Positions 1 through 8,699 of a DNA stretch of 42,380 nucleotides are shown piece after piece (positions within the stretch are counted from its first letter, which is position 1; the number at the start of each line of letters is the position of its first letter). The DNA lies in contig CACPCX010000008.1 of assembly GCA_902632545.1 (NCBI GenBank), forward strand, positions 1 through 42,380, read 5' to 3'. A program made the translations under genes and the position numbers. The DNA comes from an uncultured Pelagibacteraceae bacterium. Lineage in GTDB: Bacteria > Pseudomonadota > Alphaproteobacteria > Pelagibacterales > Pelagibacteraceae. A model generated the notes under the pieces. It was given only the letters and a program-made list of their open reading frames with translations. It made no database searches and was not told where the DNA came from.

Positions 1-293
1 ATAAGCGAAATCAAATAACCAAAAATTTAAGGTGCTTAGTTTGTCAAGGACAATCAATTTATGACTCCGATTCTGAGTTTGCGAATAGTTTAAAAATTTT
101 GGTTGATAAAAAAATTGATGAAGGACTTTCTGATACTCAAATTTACGAATTTTTTCAAAAAAAGTACGGAGACTGGATATTGTATGATCCTAAACTAAAT
201 AAAAACACTTATATTCTCTGGCTAATGCCTCTATTGATCTTCTTTTTAGGTGGTGCAATAATCTTAAAAAAACTTAAAAAAAAACAAAATTAA
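1..293 (+). CDS. ccmH: cytochrome c maturation protein CcmH (3' part)
   Basis: The open frame runs in from before the window and ends at a TAA at 291-293, so only the C-terminal ~97 residues are present. The visible part begins with the CcmH thiol motif LRCLVCQ (around bases 30-50), followed by a helical stretch and one C-terminal membrane segment (ILWLMPLLIFFLGGAIIL) with a lysine-rich end. CcmH is a membrane-anchored periplasmic thioreductase that keeps apocytochrome c CxxCH cysteines reduced for haem ligation. An internal TTG at 99 could be taken for a start, but the motif lies upstream of it, so the true start is outside the window. The rest of the ccm operon is presumably upstream. Confidence 0.9.
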   Translation, partial: KRNQITKNLRCLVCQGQSIYDSDSEFANSLKILVDKKIDEGLSDTQIYEFFQKKYGDWILYDPKLNKNTYILWLMPLLIFFLGGAIILKKLKKKQN

Positions 294-309
294 TCTGTTA
301 ATAAAGGTT

Positions 310-810
310 ATGAACCTAAAAAAATTAAATATAATTTTTTTCTCACTATTTCTTTGCACAAAGGTTTTAGCTGTAGAAAATAGCACACATCAATATAATT
401 TTTTTACTGGAAATTTTGATTTCAGCGATGACAAACAGTCAGCACTTCTAGTAGGTTTTCAACATCAAAATGAAAATTTGGAGAGAAAAACTTTTATTGG
501 AAATATTTCTCCGATAACAGGAGGATTTATAACAGAAAATTCTGCAGTATATATTTATACGGGATTTGAATGGAACGTAGATATGGGTGCACTAACTTTT
601 ACTCCAAGTTTTGCACCTGGATTATATCACAAAGGTGATGGAAAAGATTTAGGTCATGCACTTGAATTTAAATCTGAAGTGCAACTTTCTTATGAGATTT
701 CAAAAACCTCTAGTTTGGGAATATCTTACAATCATGTATCTAATGCTAGTTTAGGAGATAAGAATCCTGGGGCAAATAGTTATATGTTTAATTTCTTAAA
801 AAACTTCTAA
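310..810 (+). CDS. PagL-like lipid A 3-O-deacylase (acyloxyacyl hydrolase family)
   Basis: A 166-residue protein with a signal peptide (about 1-21, ending VLA) and alternating beta-strand sequence ending in Phe, as expected for a small outer-membrane beta-barrel. Near the C-terminus is HVSNAS (His142, Ser144), matching the His-x-Ser-Asn motif of the PagL family, which removes the 3-O-linked acyl chain from lipid A. In the characterised PagL the third member of the triad is Glu 14 residues after the His; here that position is Asn156 (NPGAN), as in some alphaproteobacterial relatives, so activity is not certain. It starts 16 bp after ccmH and probably shares its transcript. Confidence 0.7.
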   Translation: MNLKKLNIIFFSLFLCTKVLAVENSTHQYNFFTGNFDFSDDKQSALLVGFQHQNENLERKTFIGNISPITGGFITENSAVYIYTGFEWNVDMGALTFTPSFAPGLYHKGDGKDLGHALEFKSEVQLSYEISKTSSLGISYNHVSNASLGDKNPGANSYMFNFLKNF

Positions 811-818
811 AGAGAATT

Positions 819-1970
819 ATGAATTTAAAAGATTGTCATAACTTTAGTGATTTTAGAAAATTAGCTAAAAAAAAATTGCCATCACCGATATTTCACTACA
901 TTGATGGAGCTGCTGATGATGAAATTACTTATGCTAGAAATACAAGTGCATTTGATGATGTTGATTTAGTACCTAATGTTTTAAGAGGTGTAGAGAATGT
1001 TGATTTATCGACAACGATATTTGGAAAGAAATTAGATTTACCTTTTTATTTATCACCTACAGCTTTACAGAGATTATTTCATTACGATGGTGAAAGAGCT
1101 GTAGGTAAAGCAGCCAAGAAATATAATACTATGTTTGGGGTATCAGCATTAGCAACAGTTAGTGTGGAGGAAATTTCATCGCTTGTTGATACACCAAAAA
1201 TGTTTCAGTTTTATTTTCATAAAGATAGAGGGCTTAATGATTCATGTTTAGAACGAGCGAAAGCAGCTAAGTTTGATGTCATGGCATTAACAGTTGATAC
1301 GATTACAGGAGGAAATAGAGAAAGAGATTTAAGAACTGGATTTACCTCACCACCTAAACTAACATTATCAAGTTTATTTAGTTTTGCTACAAAGCCAATG
1401 TGGGGAATAAATTATTTAACAAAAGGTAAGTTTGAATTACCTCATCTTCAAGATTTTGTAAAAGAGGGGACGAGCACAAATTCATCAATAGGAAATTATT
1501 TCTCCACAATGCTGGATCAATCAATGAATTGGAAAGATGCTGAACAACTTTGCTCAAAATGGGGAGGCCATTTTGCTTTAAAAGGAGTTATGAGTGTTGA
1601 AGATGCTAAGAGAGCTGTAGATATTGGATGTACAGGAATAATGGTTTCAAACCATGGTGGAAGACAACTTGATGGGTCAAGATCACCTTTTGATCAACTT
1701 GCTGAAATCGTTGATGCTGTTGGTGACAAGCTTGATGTAATCTGTGAGGGTGGGATTCATAGAGGAACTCATATGCTTAAAGCATTATCATTAGGTGCAA
1801 AGGCATGTTCTGGTGGTAGACTTTATTTATATGCTTTAGCAGCAGCTGGACAAGCAGGTGTAGAAAGAGCTTTAGAGAAGTATAAAACTGAATTAGTAAG
1901 GGATATGAAGTTAATGGGCTGTACTAAAATCAGTGATTTAAACAGAAGTAATTTAAGATTTAGAAGATAG
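819..1970 (+). CDS. FMN-dependent alpha-hydroxyacid oxidase/dehydrogenase, copy 1 (LldD-like)
   Basis: A 383-residue TIM-barrel flavoprotein of the L-lactate dehydrogenase/glycolate oxidase family, oxidising an L-2-hydroxyacid to the 2-oxoacid. Visible family landmarks: FHYIDGAADDE (Tyr27), FQFYFHKD (Tyr132), the barrel Asp in ALTVD (160), Lys255 in ALKG, and the catalytic base His279 with Arg282 in SNHGGRQLDGS. The usual DGGIRRG phosphate-binding strand reads EGGIHRG (Glu310, His314), a mild departure, while the following GGR (Arg334) is kept. No N-terminal haem domain is present, so electrons go to quinone or oxygen. The next gene is a full-length tandem paralogue. The natural substrate (lactate, glycolate, other) cannot be fixed from sequence. 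Confidence 0.85.
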   Translation: MNLKDCHNFSDFRKLAKKKLPSPIFHYIDGAADDEITYARNTSAFDDVDLVPNVLRGVENVDLSTTIFGKKLDLPFYLSPTALQRLFHYDGERAVGKAAKKYNTMFGVSALATVSVEEISSLVDTPKMFQFYFHKDRGLNDSCLERAKAAKFDVMALTVDTITGGNRERDLRTGFTSPPKLTLSSLFSFATKPMWGINYLTKGKFELPHLQDFVKEGTSTNSSIGNYFSTMLDQSMNWKDAEQLCSKWGGHFALKGVMSVEDAKRAVDIGCTGIMVSNHGGRQLDGSRSPFDQLAEIVDAVGDKLDVICEGGIHRGTHMLKALSLGAKACSGGRLYLYALAAAGQAGVERALEKYKTELVRDMKLMGCTKISDLNRSNLRFRR

Positions 1971-1975
1971 TAATC

Positions 1976-3127
1976 ATGAACATAAATGATTGTTATAATT
2001 TTGAAGACTTTAGAAAATTAGCAAAAAAAAAATTACCAGCCCCCATCTTTCATTACATTGATGGTGGTGCAGATGATGAAGTTACGCTAAATAGAAATAC
2101 TGAGGCGTTTAATGATTGTGATTTAGTTCCAAATATTCTCAATAGCGTTGGTGAGCCAGATTTATCAACTACAATATTTGGCAGAAAAATTAGTATGCCA
2201 TTATTTTTATCTCCAACAGCTATGCAAAGTTTATATGACCCGGAAGGCGATAAAGCATCTGCAAGAGCTGCTGAAAAATTTGATACTATTTATAGCATGT
2301 CTACAATGGCATCTTTTTCAATAGAGGAAGTTGCTAATATTTCTAGTGGGCCAAAACTTTTTCAACTTTATATTCATAAAGATAAATCAATTACTGATGA
2401 TTTAATTGAAAGATGTTCAAGGGCTAATTTTGATGGTATGTGTATCACTGTTGATACACTTGTAGCTGGAAATCGAGAACGTGACCATAGAACTGGTTTT
2501 ACAACACCGCCCAAATTTACTTTAGATAGTTTGTTAAGTTTTGCAATGAGGCCTGGATGGGTTTTTAAATATTTTACTAATAAAAAATTTGAGTTAGCAA
2601 ATATAAAAAATAAAACTGACAAAGGTACAAATATAGCAAAATCAGTAATGGAATATATAAATGAGCAGTACGATCCTGCGATGAATTGGAAAGATGCTGA
2701 ATATTGTATAAAAAAATGGAATAAACCAATGGCACTAAAAGGAGTTATGTCAGTAGAGGATGCAAAAAAAGCAATTGATATTGGCTGTACTGCAATAATG
2801 ATTTCAAACCATGGGGGAAGACAACTTGATGGATCTAGATCTCCTTTTGACCAAGTTAAAGCCATTTCAGATGCTGTGGGAGATAAATTAGAAATTATTT
2901 TAGATGGGGGTGTTAGACGAGGAACGCACGTGCTTAAAGCACTTGCAGCAGGTGCGACAGCCTGTAGTTTTGGAAAAGCTTTTCTGTTTAGTTTAGGTGC
3001 GGGCGGTCAGTCAGGTGTTGAACGTCTTTTAGAAAATATGCGCAACGAAATAAAGAGAAATATGGTACTTATGGGCTGTAAATCTGTAAAAGAGTTAGAT
3101 AGATCAAAAATTATTTATCGTAATTAG
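1976..3127 (+). CDS. FMN-dependent alpha-hydroxyacid oxidase/dehydrogenase, copy 2 (LldD-like)
   Basis: A 383-residue paralogue of the preceding gene that aligns with it without a gap over its whole length and starts 5 bp after its stop. Catalytic residues are at the same positions: Tyr27, Tyr132, Asp160, Lys255, His279, Arg282. Here DGGVRRG is canonical, but the FMN-phosphate Arg of the following GR motif is Lys (FGKAF, Lys334), the reverse pattern to copy 1. Central barrel residues 190-235, which cover the variable lid region, differ most. It may be a second isozyme with another substrate or a partner in a mixed oligomer; the latter is inference only. Confidence 0.85.
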   Translation: MNINDCYNFEDFRKLAKKKLPAPIFHYIDGGADDEVTLNRNTEAFNDCDLVPNILNSVGEPDLSTTIFGRKISMPLFLSPTAMQSLYDPEGDKASARAAEKFDTIYSMSTMASFSIEEVANISSGPKLFQLYIHKDKSITDDLIERCSRANFDGMCITVDTLVAGNRERDHRTGFTTPPKFTLDSLLSFAMRPGWVFKYFTNKKFELANIKNKTDKGTNIAKSVMEYINEQYDPAMNWKDAEYCIKKWNKPMALKGVMSVEDAKKAIDIGCTAIMISNHGGRQLDGSRSPFDQVKAISDAVGDKLEIILDGGVRRGTHVLKALAAGATACSFGKAFLFSLGAGGQSGVERLLENMRNEIKRNMVLMGCKSVKELDRSKIIYRN

Positions 3128-3201
3128 TTATAAAAATTATAAATACTTTTTCATAATGAATAATAGACAACAAATATGTTTTCAGTTAGGTTCACGAAAT
3201 T

Positions 3202-4368
3202 ATGAAATTAGCTCAATCGCTTGATAGACTTGGAACAGAAAGTGCTTTTACAGTACTAGCTGAGGCAAAAAAACTTGAGGCTCAAGGTCATCCTATGATC
3301 CACCTAGGTTTAGGTCAGCCAGATTTTAAAACTCCGAAACATGTTGTTGAAGCAGCAAAAAAAGCTCTAGATGATGGTCATCATGGTTATGTGATGTCTA
3401 ATGGTATTCCTGAATGTAGACAAGCAGTTACACGTTGGATTAAAAAAAGATATAACCAAGAAGTTGATTTTGAGAGAATTCTAATTATGCCAGGTGGTAA
3501 ACCTACGATGCATTATGCAATACAATGTTTTGGTGAGCCTGGAGCTGAAATAATTCATCCTACACCAGCTTTTCCAATTTACGAGTCTATGATTAATTAT
3601 ACTGGATCAACAGCAGTTCCATATGATTTGACAGAAGATAAAGATTTAAAATTTAATGCTGATAAAATCCTGTCTTTAATTACAGATAAAACTAGATTGT
3701 TAATTTTAATCAATCCAAATAATCCAACAGGTAGTTTTGTTGAAAAACCAGAGATTGATAAGTTAGCAGAGGGTTTAAAGAAACATCCACATGTAACAAT
3801 TTTAAGTGATGAAATTTACAGTAGACAGATTTTTGATGACAAAGAAATGCCTACTTTTTTCAATTATCCAGAGTTAAGAGATAGATTAATTGTTTTAGAG
3901 GGTTGGAGTAAAGCTTACTCAATGACAGGTTGGAGACTAGGTTGGAGTTTTTGGCCAGAGCATTTAGTTGAACATGTAAATAAACTACTTATCAACAGTG
4001 TTTCTTGTGTCAACGCTGCTGCTCAATTTGCTGGAATTGCGGCTTTAGATGGCCCAGATGACTCCATTCATGCTATGATGGATAAATTTACCCAAAGAAG
4101 AAAACTAATTTACGAAGGATTAAATAGTTTACCAGGAGTAGAATGTAGTTTACCTGGAGGTGCATTTTATGCATTCCCAAAAGTAATTGAAACTGGAATG
4201 AACGGAAGTGAATTTTGTAAAAAAGCGATGCATGAAGCAGGAGTAGCAATAGTCCCAGGTACTGCATTTGGTAAAACATGCAATGATTATGTAAGATTTA
4301 GTTTTGCCGCTTCTCAAGATAATATTTCTAATGCGTTAGAAAATATTAAAAAAATGCTTACTAAATAA
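3202..4368 (+). CDS. PLP-dependent aminotransferase, class I/II
   Basis: 388 residues, fold type I. Seen directly: GLGQPDF (36-42), NPNNPTG (171-177), the cofactor-binding Asp203 and Tyr206 in SDEIY, the Schiff-base Lys237 in GWSKAYSMTGWR, and the carboxylate-binding Arg365 in YVRFSFA. This set is shared by aspartate, alanine and aromatic aminotransferases, so the exact amino acid is not determined. Placed between hydroxyacid oxidases and a D-lactate-dehydrogenase-type flavoprotein, it probably interconverts the 2-oxoacid they make with an amino acid (inference). The 74 bp before it hold no clear terminator, and the ribosome site is weak. Confidence 0.85.
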   Translation: MKLAQSLDRLGTESAFTVLAEAKKLEAQGHPMIHLGLGQPDFKTPKHVVEAAKKALDDGHHGYVMSNGIPECRQAVTRWIKKRYNQEVDFERILIMPGGKPTMHYAIQCFGEPGAEIIHPTPAFPIYESMINYTGSTAVPYDLTEDKDLKFNADKILSLITDKTRLLILINPNNPTGSFVEKPEIDKLAEGLKKHPHVTILSDEIYSRQIFDDKEMPTFFNYPELRDRLIVLEGWSKAYSMTGWRLGWSFWPEHLVEHVNKLLINSVSCVNAAAQFAGIAALDGPDDSIHAMMDKFTQRRKLIYEGLNSLPGVECSLPGGAFYAFPKVIETGMNGSEFCKKAMHEAGVAIVPGTAFGKTCNDYVRFSFAASQDNISNALENIKKMLTK

Positions 4369-4410
4369 ACTGTATTTTCTTAGGAATTTTCATTATTATT
4401 AATATTTGAA

Positions 4411-5784
4411 ATGATAGACCAGGTACATTCACAGCTAAAAAAAATTTTTAATGGTAGATTTTCGACCTCTGAGTCCACTAGGGCAAATTATGCTAGAGGT
4501 GAAGACACCTATGATCCTGTGTTATCACAAGCTGTAGTTTTTCCAGAAACTAATGAGGAAGTTTCACAAATTTTAAAAATATGTAATGAAAATAAAATCC
4601 CTGTTGTTCCATTTGGTACAGGAACTTCTTTAGAGGGAAACGCCGTAGGTAATTCTAATGGTATTACAATATCATTAGAAAAAATGAATAAAATATTATC
4701 TGTTAATGCAGAAGATTTTGATTGCAGAGTTCAAGCAAATGTTACGAGAAAACAATTAAACGAACACTTAAGAGAAGACGGCGTATTTTTTCCAATTGAC
4801 CCAGGCGCAGATGCAGCTTTAGGGGGTATGGCATCTACATCAGCTTCAGGCACCATGGCAGTGAAATATGGCACAATGAGAACAGTTATATCTGGTTTAA
4901 CTGTTGTTTTGCCAAATGGCGAAATTATAAAAACTGGCAGTAGAACCAAAAAAACTTCTGCGGGTTATAATTTGACCAACTTATTTATTGGGTCAGAAGG
5001 TACTTTAGGAATAATTACTGAGGTTCAGGTTAGACTGTCTCCTATCCCTGAAAGTATAATGAGTGCTGTTTGTTATTTTCCAGATTTAGATTCAGCAGTA
5101 AAAACTGCACAAGAAGTGATTCAGTTTGGTGTGCCAATTGCAAGAATTGAAATGTTAAATAAAGATCAAATGGAGATAAGTATTAAATATTCTAAGCTAG
5201 ACAATGTAAAAGCCTCCCCAACATTGTTTTTTGAATTTCATGGAAGCGAGACAACAAATAATGAAGCAATAAATATTGTCGAGGAATTATCCAAGAACAA
5301 CAATGGAAGTGATTTTCAATGGGCGTCTTCAACTGAGGAGCAGAAAAAATTATGGAAAGCAAGACATGATGTTTATTATTCTGTTAAGGCATTAGGAAAT
5401 AATATGAAAGTCTATTCAACTGATGTTTGTGTTCCTATTTCAAAATTAGTTGAATGTATATCTTGGGCAGAAAAGGAGGTAAATAGGCTTGGCTTAACAG
5501 CCCCAATGGTTGGTCACGTGGGTGACGGTAATTTTCATTCAATAATTTTATATGATCCGCATGATAAGGAAAAACAAAAAAAAATAAGACAGTACAGCGA
5601 CGATCTTATAAATAAAGCCCTAGAACTAGAGGGGACAATAACTGGTGAGCATGGTATTGGGTTACAAAAAAAACATTATCTTTTAAAAGAGCATATGGAT
5701 AATATCCCTGTGATGAAAGCAATTAAAAGAAGTATAGATTGTAATAATATTATGAATCCAGGAAAAGTTTTTGATTTAAATTAA
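4411..5784 (+). CDS. FAD-linked oxidase, GlcD / D-lactate dehydrogenase type
   Basis: 457 residues with the PCMH FAD-binding half (PFGTGTSLEGNA at 67-78; GGMASTSASGT around 138-148) and the FAD-oxidase C-terminal half carrying GHVGDGNFH (368-376) and EHGIG (413-417), the metal and substrate site of the D-lactate dehydrogenase/glycolate oxidase GlcD family. Such enzymes oxidise D-2-hydroxyacids and feed the respiratory chain. No GlcE or GlcF partner lies nearby, which favours a stand-alone D-lactate dehydrogenase (DLD-like) over a glycolate oxidase subunit. It complements the L-specific FMN enzymes upstream. Confidence 0.82.
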   Translation: MIDQVHSQLKKIFNGRFSTSESTRANYARGEDTYDPVLSQAVVFPETNEEVSQILKICNENKIPVVPFGTGTSLEGNAVGNSNGITISLEKMNKILSVNAEDFDCRVQANVTRKQLNEHLREDGVFFPIDPGADAALGGMASTSASGTMAVKYGTMRTVISGLTVVLPNGEIIKTGSRTKKTSAGYNLTNLFIGSEGTLGIITEVQVRLSPIPESIMSAVCYFPDLDSAVKTAQEVIQFGVPIARIEMLNKDQMEISIKYSKLDNVKASPTLFFEFHGSETTNNEAINIVEELSKNNNGSDFQWASSTEEQKKLWKARHDVYYSVKALGNNMKVYSTDVCVPISKLVECISWAEKEVNRLGLTAPMVGHVGDGNFHSIILYDPHDKEKQKKIRQYSDDLINKALELEGTITGEHGIGLQKKHYLLKEHMDNIPVMKAIKRSIDCNNIMNPGKVFDLN

Positions 5785-5793
5785 TAAAAATAT

Positions 5794-6747
5794 ATGAAAA
5801 AAATTTTAATTACTCGAAAACTTCTAAGAACATGCGAGGATAAGGCAAAAGAAATTTTTCATTCAAATTTTAATCTCAATGATGAATTGTATTCGCAAAA
5901 TAAACTTATAGAACTTAGTCAGGGTTGTGATGGAATTTTGTCTTCACTTACGGATAAATTAGATGCTGAAACAATAAATAAACTTCCTGATAGTGTTAAA
6001 ATAATATCAAATTTTGCTGTTGGATTTGGAAATATAGATTTAGAAGCTGCCAAAAATAAAGGAATAGCAGTAACAAACACACCAGACGTTTTAACAGATG
6101 CAACAGCTGAGATTGGGGTTTTGTTAATACTTGGGGCTTGCAGAAGAGCTTCAGAGGGTATTGATAGTGCTAGGCAAGGAGGATGGAAATGGTCTGCTGA
6201 TTACTTAATAGGAAAACAATTAACAGGGTCTAGGCTAGGAATTTTAGGAATGGGAAGAATAGGCCAAAAAATAGCAAAGATCGCAAAATCTTTAGGTATG
6301 ATTATTCATTATCACAATCGATCAAAATTAAGTGAAGATAAAGAACAAGGTGCAACTTATCATGACAACTTAAAAAGTCTTTTATCAGTATCAGATGTGC
6401 TTTCAGTATGTTGTCCTGCATCAAAAGAAACAGTGGATATGATTAATAAAGAGACATTAGAGTACTTACCAAAAGGTGCTGTAGTCACTAATGTTGCTAG
6501 AGGGGATATTATTGAAGATGAAGCTATGATTGATGCTCTTGATAGAAGAAAAGTTTATGCAGTTGGTTTAGATGTTTATAAAAATGAGCCAAATTTAAAT
6601 TCAGGTTATTTAAAACACAAAAGTGCATTCATTCTTCCACATTTGGGCAGTGCAACAAAAGACACTCGTACTGCAATGGCCAACTTAGCTATTGATAATC
6701 TGGATGAATACTTCAAGACAGGAAATTGTAAAAATAAAGTAAATTAA
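5794..6747 (+). CDS. NAD(P)-dependent D-2-hydroxyacid dehydrogenase (glyoxylate/hydroxypyruvate reductase type)
   Basis: 317 residues of the D-isomer-specific 2-hydroxyacid dehydrogenase family. The Rossmann motif GMGRIG is at 152-157; the catalytic set is Arg236 (NVARGD), Glu265 (KNEP) and His283 (LPHLGSAT). After the second beta strand the sequence reads HNRSK (174-178) instead of an acidic residue, which in GhrA/GRHPR relatives goes with NADPH preference. It likely reduces glyoxylate, hydroxypyruvate or another 2-oxoacid. It begins 9 bp after the FAD oxidase, so it closes the hydroxyacid run, 18 bp before the convergent DMT gene. Confidence 0.85.
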   Translation: MKKILITRKLLRTCEDKAKEIFHSNFNLNDELYSQNKLIELSQGCDGILSSLTDKLDAETINKLPDSVKIISNFAVGFGNIDLEAAKNKGIAVTNTPDVLTDATAEIGVLLILGACRRASEGIDSARQGGWKWSADYLIGKQLTGSRLGILGMGRIGQKIAKIAKSLGMIIHYHNRSKLSEDKEQGATYHDNLKSLLSVSDVLSVCCPASKETVDMINKETLEYLPKGAVVTNVARGDIIEDEAMIDALDRRKVYAVGLDVYKNEPNLNSGYLKHKSAFILPHLGSATKDTRTAMANLAIDNLDEYFKTGNCKNKVN

Positions 6748-6765
6748 AACAAGACTAATTGTAGT

Positions 6766-7665
6766 TTAAGTTCTAGATAATAAAAGAATTGTAACCCCAA
6801 TAACAAAAATAATAATTCCAGCAATCTCTGTAATTTTCACTTTTTCTTTGAACATATATCTTGAAGAAAAATAGCTAAATAATAATTCAATTTGACCAAC
6901 TGCTCTTACAAATGAAGATTGTATTAAGGTGAAAGCATAAAACCAGGATAATGATGCTAATAATCCAGCAATACCCGTTAAAAAACATTCGTATTTATCA
7001 TGATAAAGTTTCTTAAATTCTGACTTTTCGAAAAAAATTAAATAAATTGTTAAAATTAATGTTTGTATAAATAATCCAATGAATAGTGCCGAAATAGCTT
7101 TTCCAAAATTTGAGCTAATATTCTCCAATGTTAAGATAGCTGCTCTAAAATAAACAACACTTAAACCTAAAAACAAACCTGAAATCAAACCAATTATAGT
7201 AGTTTTTGAAAATAAATTATTCAAAAAAAGTTTTAAATCTTTTACTGACAATAAGATAACTCCAACTGTTGATATAATAATTCCACTAATTCCAAACTTA
7301 TTTAATTTTTCATTTAATATTAAATATTCAAACAATGCTACTTGGACAACTTCTGTTTTGCTAAGAGAAGTTCCTACTACAAAATTTGAAAAATTAAATA
7401 AATATAACAAAAAAAATGTAAAAATAATTTGAAAAATTGATGCTAGAAAAATGTTAAGTAAAAAGTCTGGTTGTATCAAGATTTCTTCTAATATCTGTAA
7501 GTCTTTAAAGAATATAAAAAATAAGATTGCTGCAAATGGTAGGGCAAAAGCAAATCTAACATAAGTCGAGGCTATAGTAGAAATATCTTTATTTAATTTT
7601 TTCTGTAAGGATGATCTTAAATTTTGAAAAAAAGCTCCACAAACCGTAACTAATATCCAATTCAT
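6766..7665 (-). CDS. DMT-superfamily membrane transporter (EamA-type)
   Basis: 299 residues, almost entirely hydrophobic, with about ten membrane helices in two halves, each beginning with an EamA-like unit. Typical features include a positively charged short loop near KKLNKD (22-27) and the repeat helix after KTEVVQVALFEYLIL. Family members export amino acids and other metabolites or import them; the substrate here is unknown. It converges on the preceding dehydrogenase and is divergent from mmsB, sharing the 113-bp spacer that contains two palindromes. Confidence 0.75.
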   Translation of the reverse strand: MNWILVTVCGAFFQNLRSSLQKKLNKDISTIASTYVRFAFALPFAAILFFIFFKDLQILEEILIQPDFLLNIFLASIFQIIFTFFLLYLFNFSNFVVGTSLSKTEVVQVALFEYLILNEKLNKFGISGIIISTVGVILLSVKDLKLFLNNLFSKTTIIGLISGLFLGLSVVYFRAAILTLENISSNFGKAISALFIGLFIQTLILTIYLIFFEKSEFKKLYHDKYECFLTGIAGLLASLSWFYAFTLIQSSFVRAVGQIELLFSYFSSRYMFKEKVKITEIAGIIIFVIGVTILLLSRT

Positions 7666-7693
7666 AAATAGTAATTTATTTGTATTATATTTA

Positions 7694-7722
7694 AAAGTCG
7701 ACTTTGAATAGTATGATATTCA
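7694..7722. promoter_or_regulatory. two adjoining palindromes in a divergent promoter region (candidate operator)
   Basis: In the 113-bp spacer between the DMT transporter and mmsB, bases 7694-7705 form a perfect 12-bp palindrome (AAAGTCGACTTT). Its last base begins a second inverted repeat, TGAATA (7705-7710) and TATTCA (7717-7722), with a 6-bp centre. Perfect dyads side by side in a divergent spacer are what a dimeric regulator site looks like, but no regulator is assigned and no experimental support is available. Confidence 0.35.
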
Positions 7723-7778
7723 CGATAAATATAAATAATGTTTGTATAAAATTTAAAAATTAATTACTGGAGACTTGC

Positions 7779-8693
7779 ATGAGTGATAAAATTGCTTTTA
7801 TTGGAGTTGGAAATATGGGGAATCCAATGGCAGAAAACTTACTTAAATCTGGAAAAAAAATTACTGTATTTGATGTTTCAAAAGAAATGATGGAGCAAGC
7901 TAAAAAAAAGGGATTAAATACATCAGAAAGTATTGAAACTTTAATAAACGACGAAGTCTCAACAGTCATTACAATGTTACCTGAGGGCAAACATTCAAAA
8001 GAAATATATTTAGGCGACAATGGAATAATAAATAAAGTTTCAAAAGATTGTTTACTGATTGATTGCTCAACAATAGACATAGAAACTTCAAAAGAAATTG
8101 GAAAAACTGCAATTAATCAAAATATTATGATGATAGATGCTCCAGTAAGCGGGGGAGTAATGGGTGCACAAAAGGCAACCCTTAATATAATGGTTGGTGG
8201 GTCTAAAGAAGCTTTCGAGAAAGCATTACCTGTTTTAAAAATTTTGGGAAAAAACATTTATCACGCTGGTGAAATAGGAAGTGGAAATGGAGCTAAGATT
8301 TGTAACAATATGGCTTTAGGTATCGCTATGATAGCGGCTTCAGAGTCATTAATGTTAGCTAAAAGATTAAATATAGATATCAAAAAAGTTCATGAAATAA
8401 TGAAAAATGCATCTGGTAATAGTTGGCCAATTTCAGTTTATCCACCTCTACCAGGCCTAATTGATGGCACACCATCTAATAATAATTATCGTCCAGGTTT
8501 TTCTGCAGGTATGATGAATAAAGATCTTAAACTTGCTTATGAATGTGCAAAAAGTGTGAATGCTGAGACTCCATTAGGTAAGATGGCATTAGAAATCTAC
8601 AATCAATTTTGTAAAGAGGGAAATGATACTAAAGATTTTTCAGCAATTTCAAAAGTCATAGGTGGAGATGCTTGGGATTATCCGATCGACTAA
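7779..8693 (+). CDS. mmsB: 3-hydroxyisobutyrate dehydrogenase
   Basis: 304 residues of the beta-hydroxyacid dehydrogenase family. Rossmann motif GVGNMG at 9-14, Asp32 at the end of beta-2 (NAD preference), substrate motif DAPVSGG at 120-126, catalytic Lys173 and Asn177 in GAKICNNM. The C-terminal half, including the PGLIDGTPSNNNY stretch, resembles MmsB more than tartronate semialdehyde reductase. MmsB oxidises 3-hydroxyisobutyrate to methylmalonate semialdehyde in valine breakdown. No mmsA or other valine-pathway gene is nearby. A good ribosome site (GGAGA) precedes the ATG. Confidence 0.85.
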   Translation: MSDKIAFIGVGNMGNPMAENLLKSGKKITVFDVSKEMMEQAKKKGLNTSESIETLINDEVSTVITMLPEGKHSKEIYLGDNGIINKVSKDCLLIDCSTIDIETSKEIGKTAINQNIMMIDAPVSGGVMGAQKATLNIMVGGSKEAFEKALPVLKILGKNIYHAGEIGSGNGAKICNNMALGIAMIAASESLMLAKRLNIDIKKVHEIMKNASGNSWPISVYPPLPGLIDGTPSNNNYRPGFSAGMMNKDLKLAYECAKSVNAETPLGKMALEIYNQFCKEGNDTKDFSAISKVIGGDAWDYPID

Positions 8694-8699
8694 ATAAAT

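Noticed and set aside
2374..2865. 163-codon open frame on the minus strand inside the second FMN oxidase
   Set aside because: It is the antisense shadow of a strongly conserved gene; its protein shows no domain and no ribosome site.
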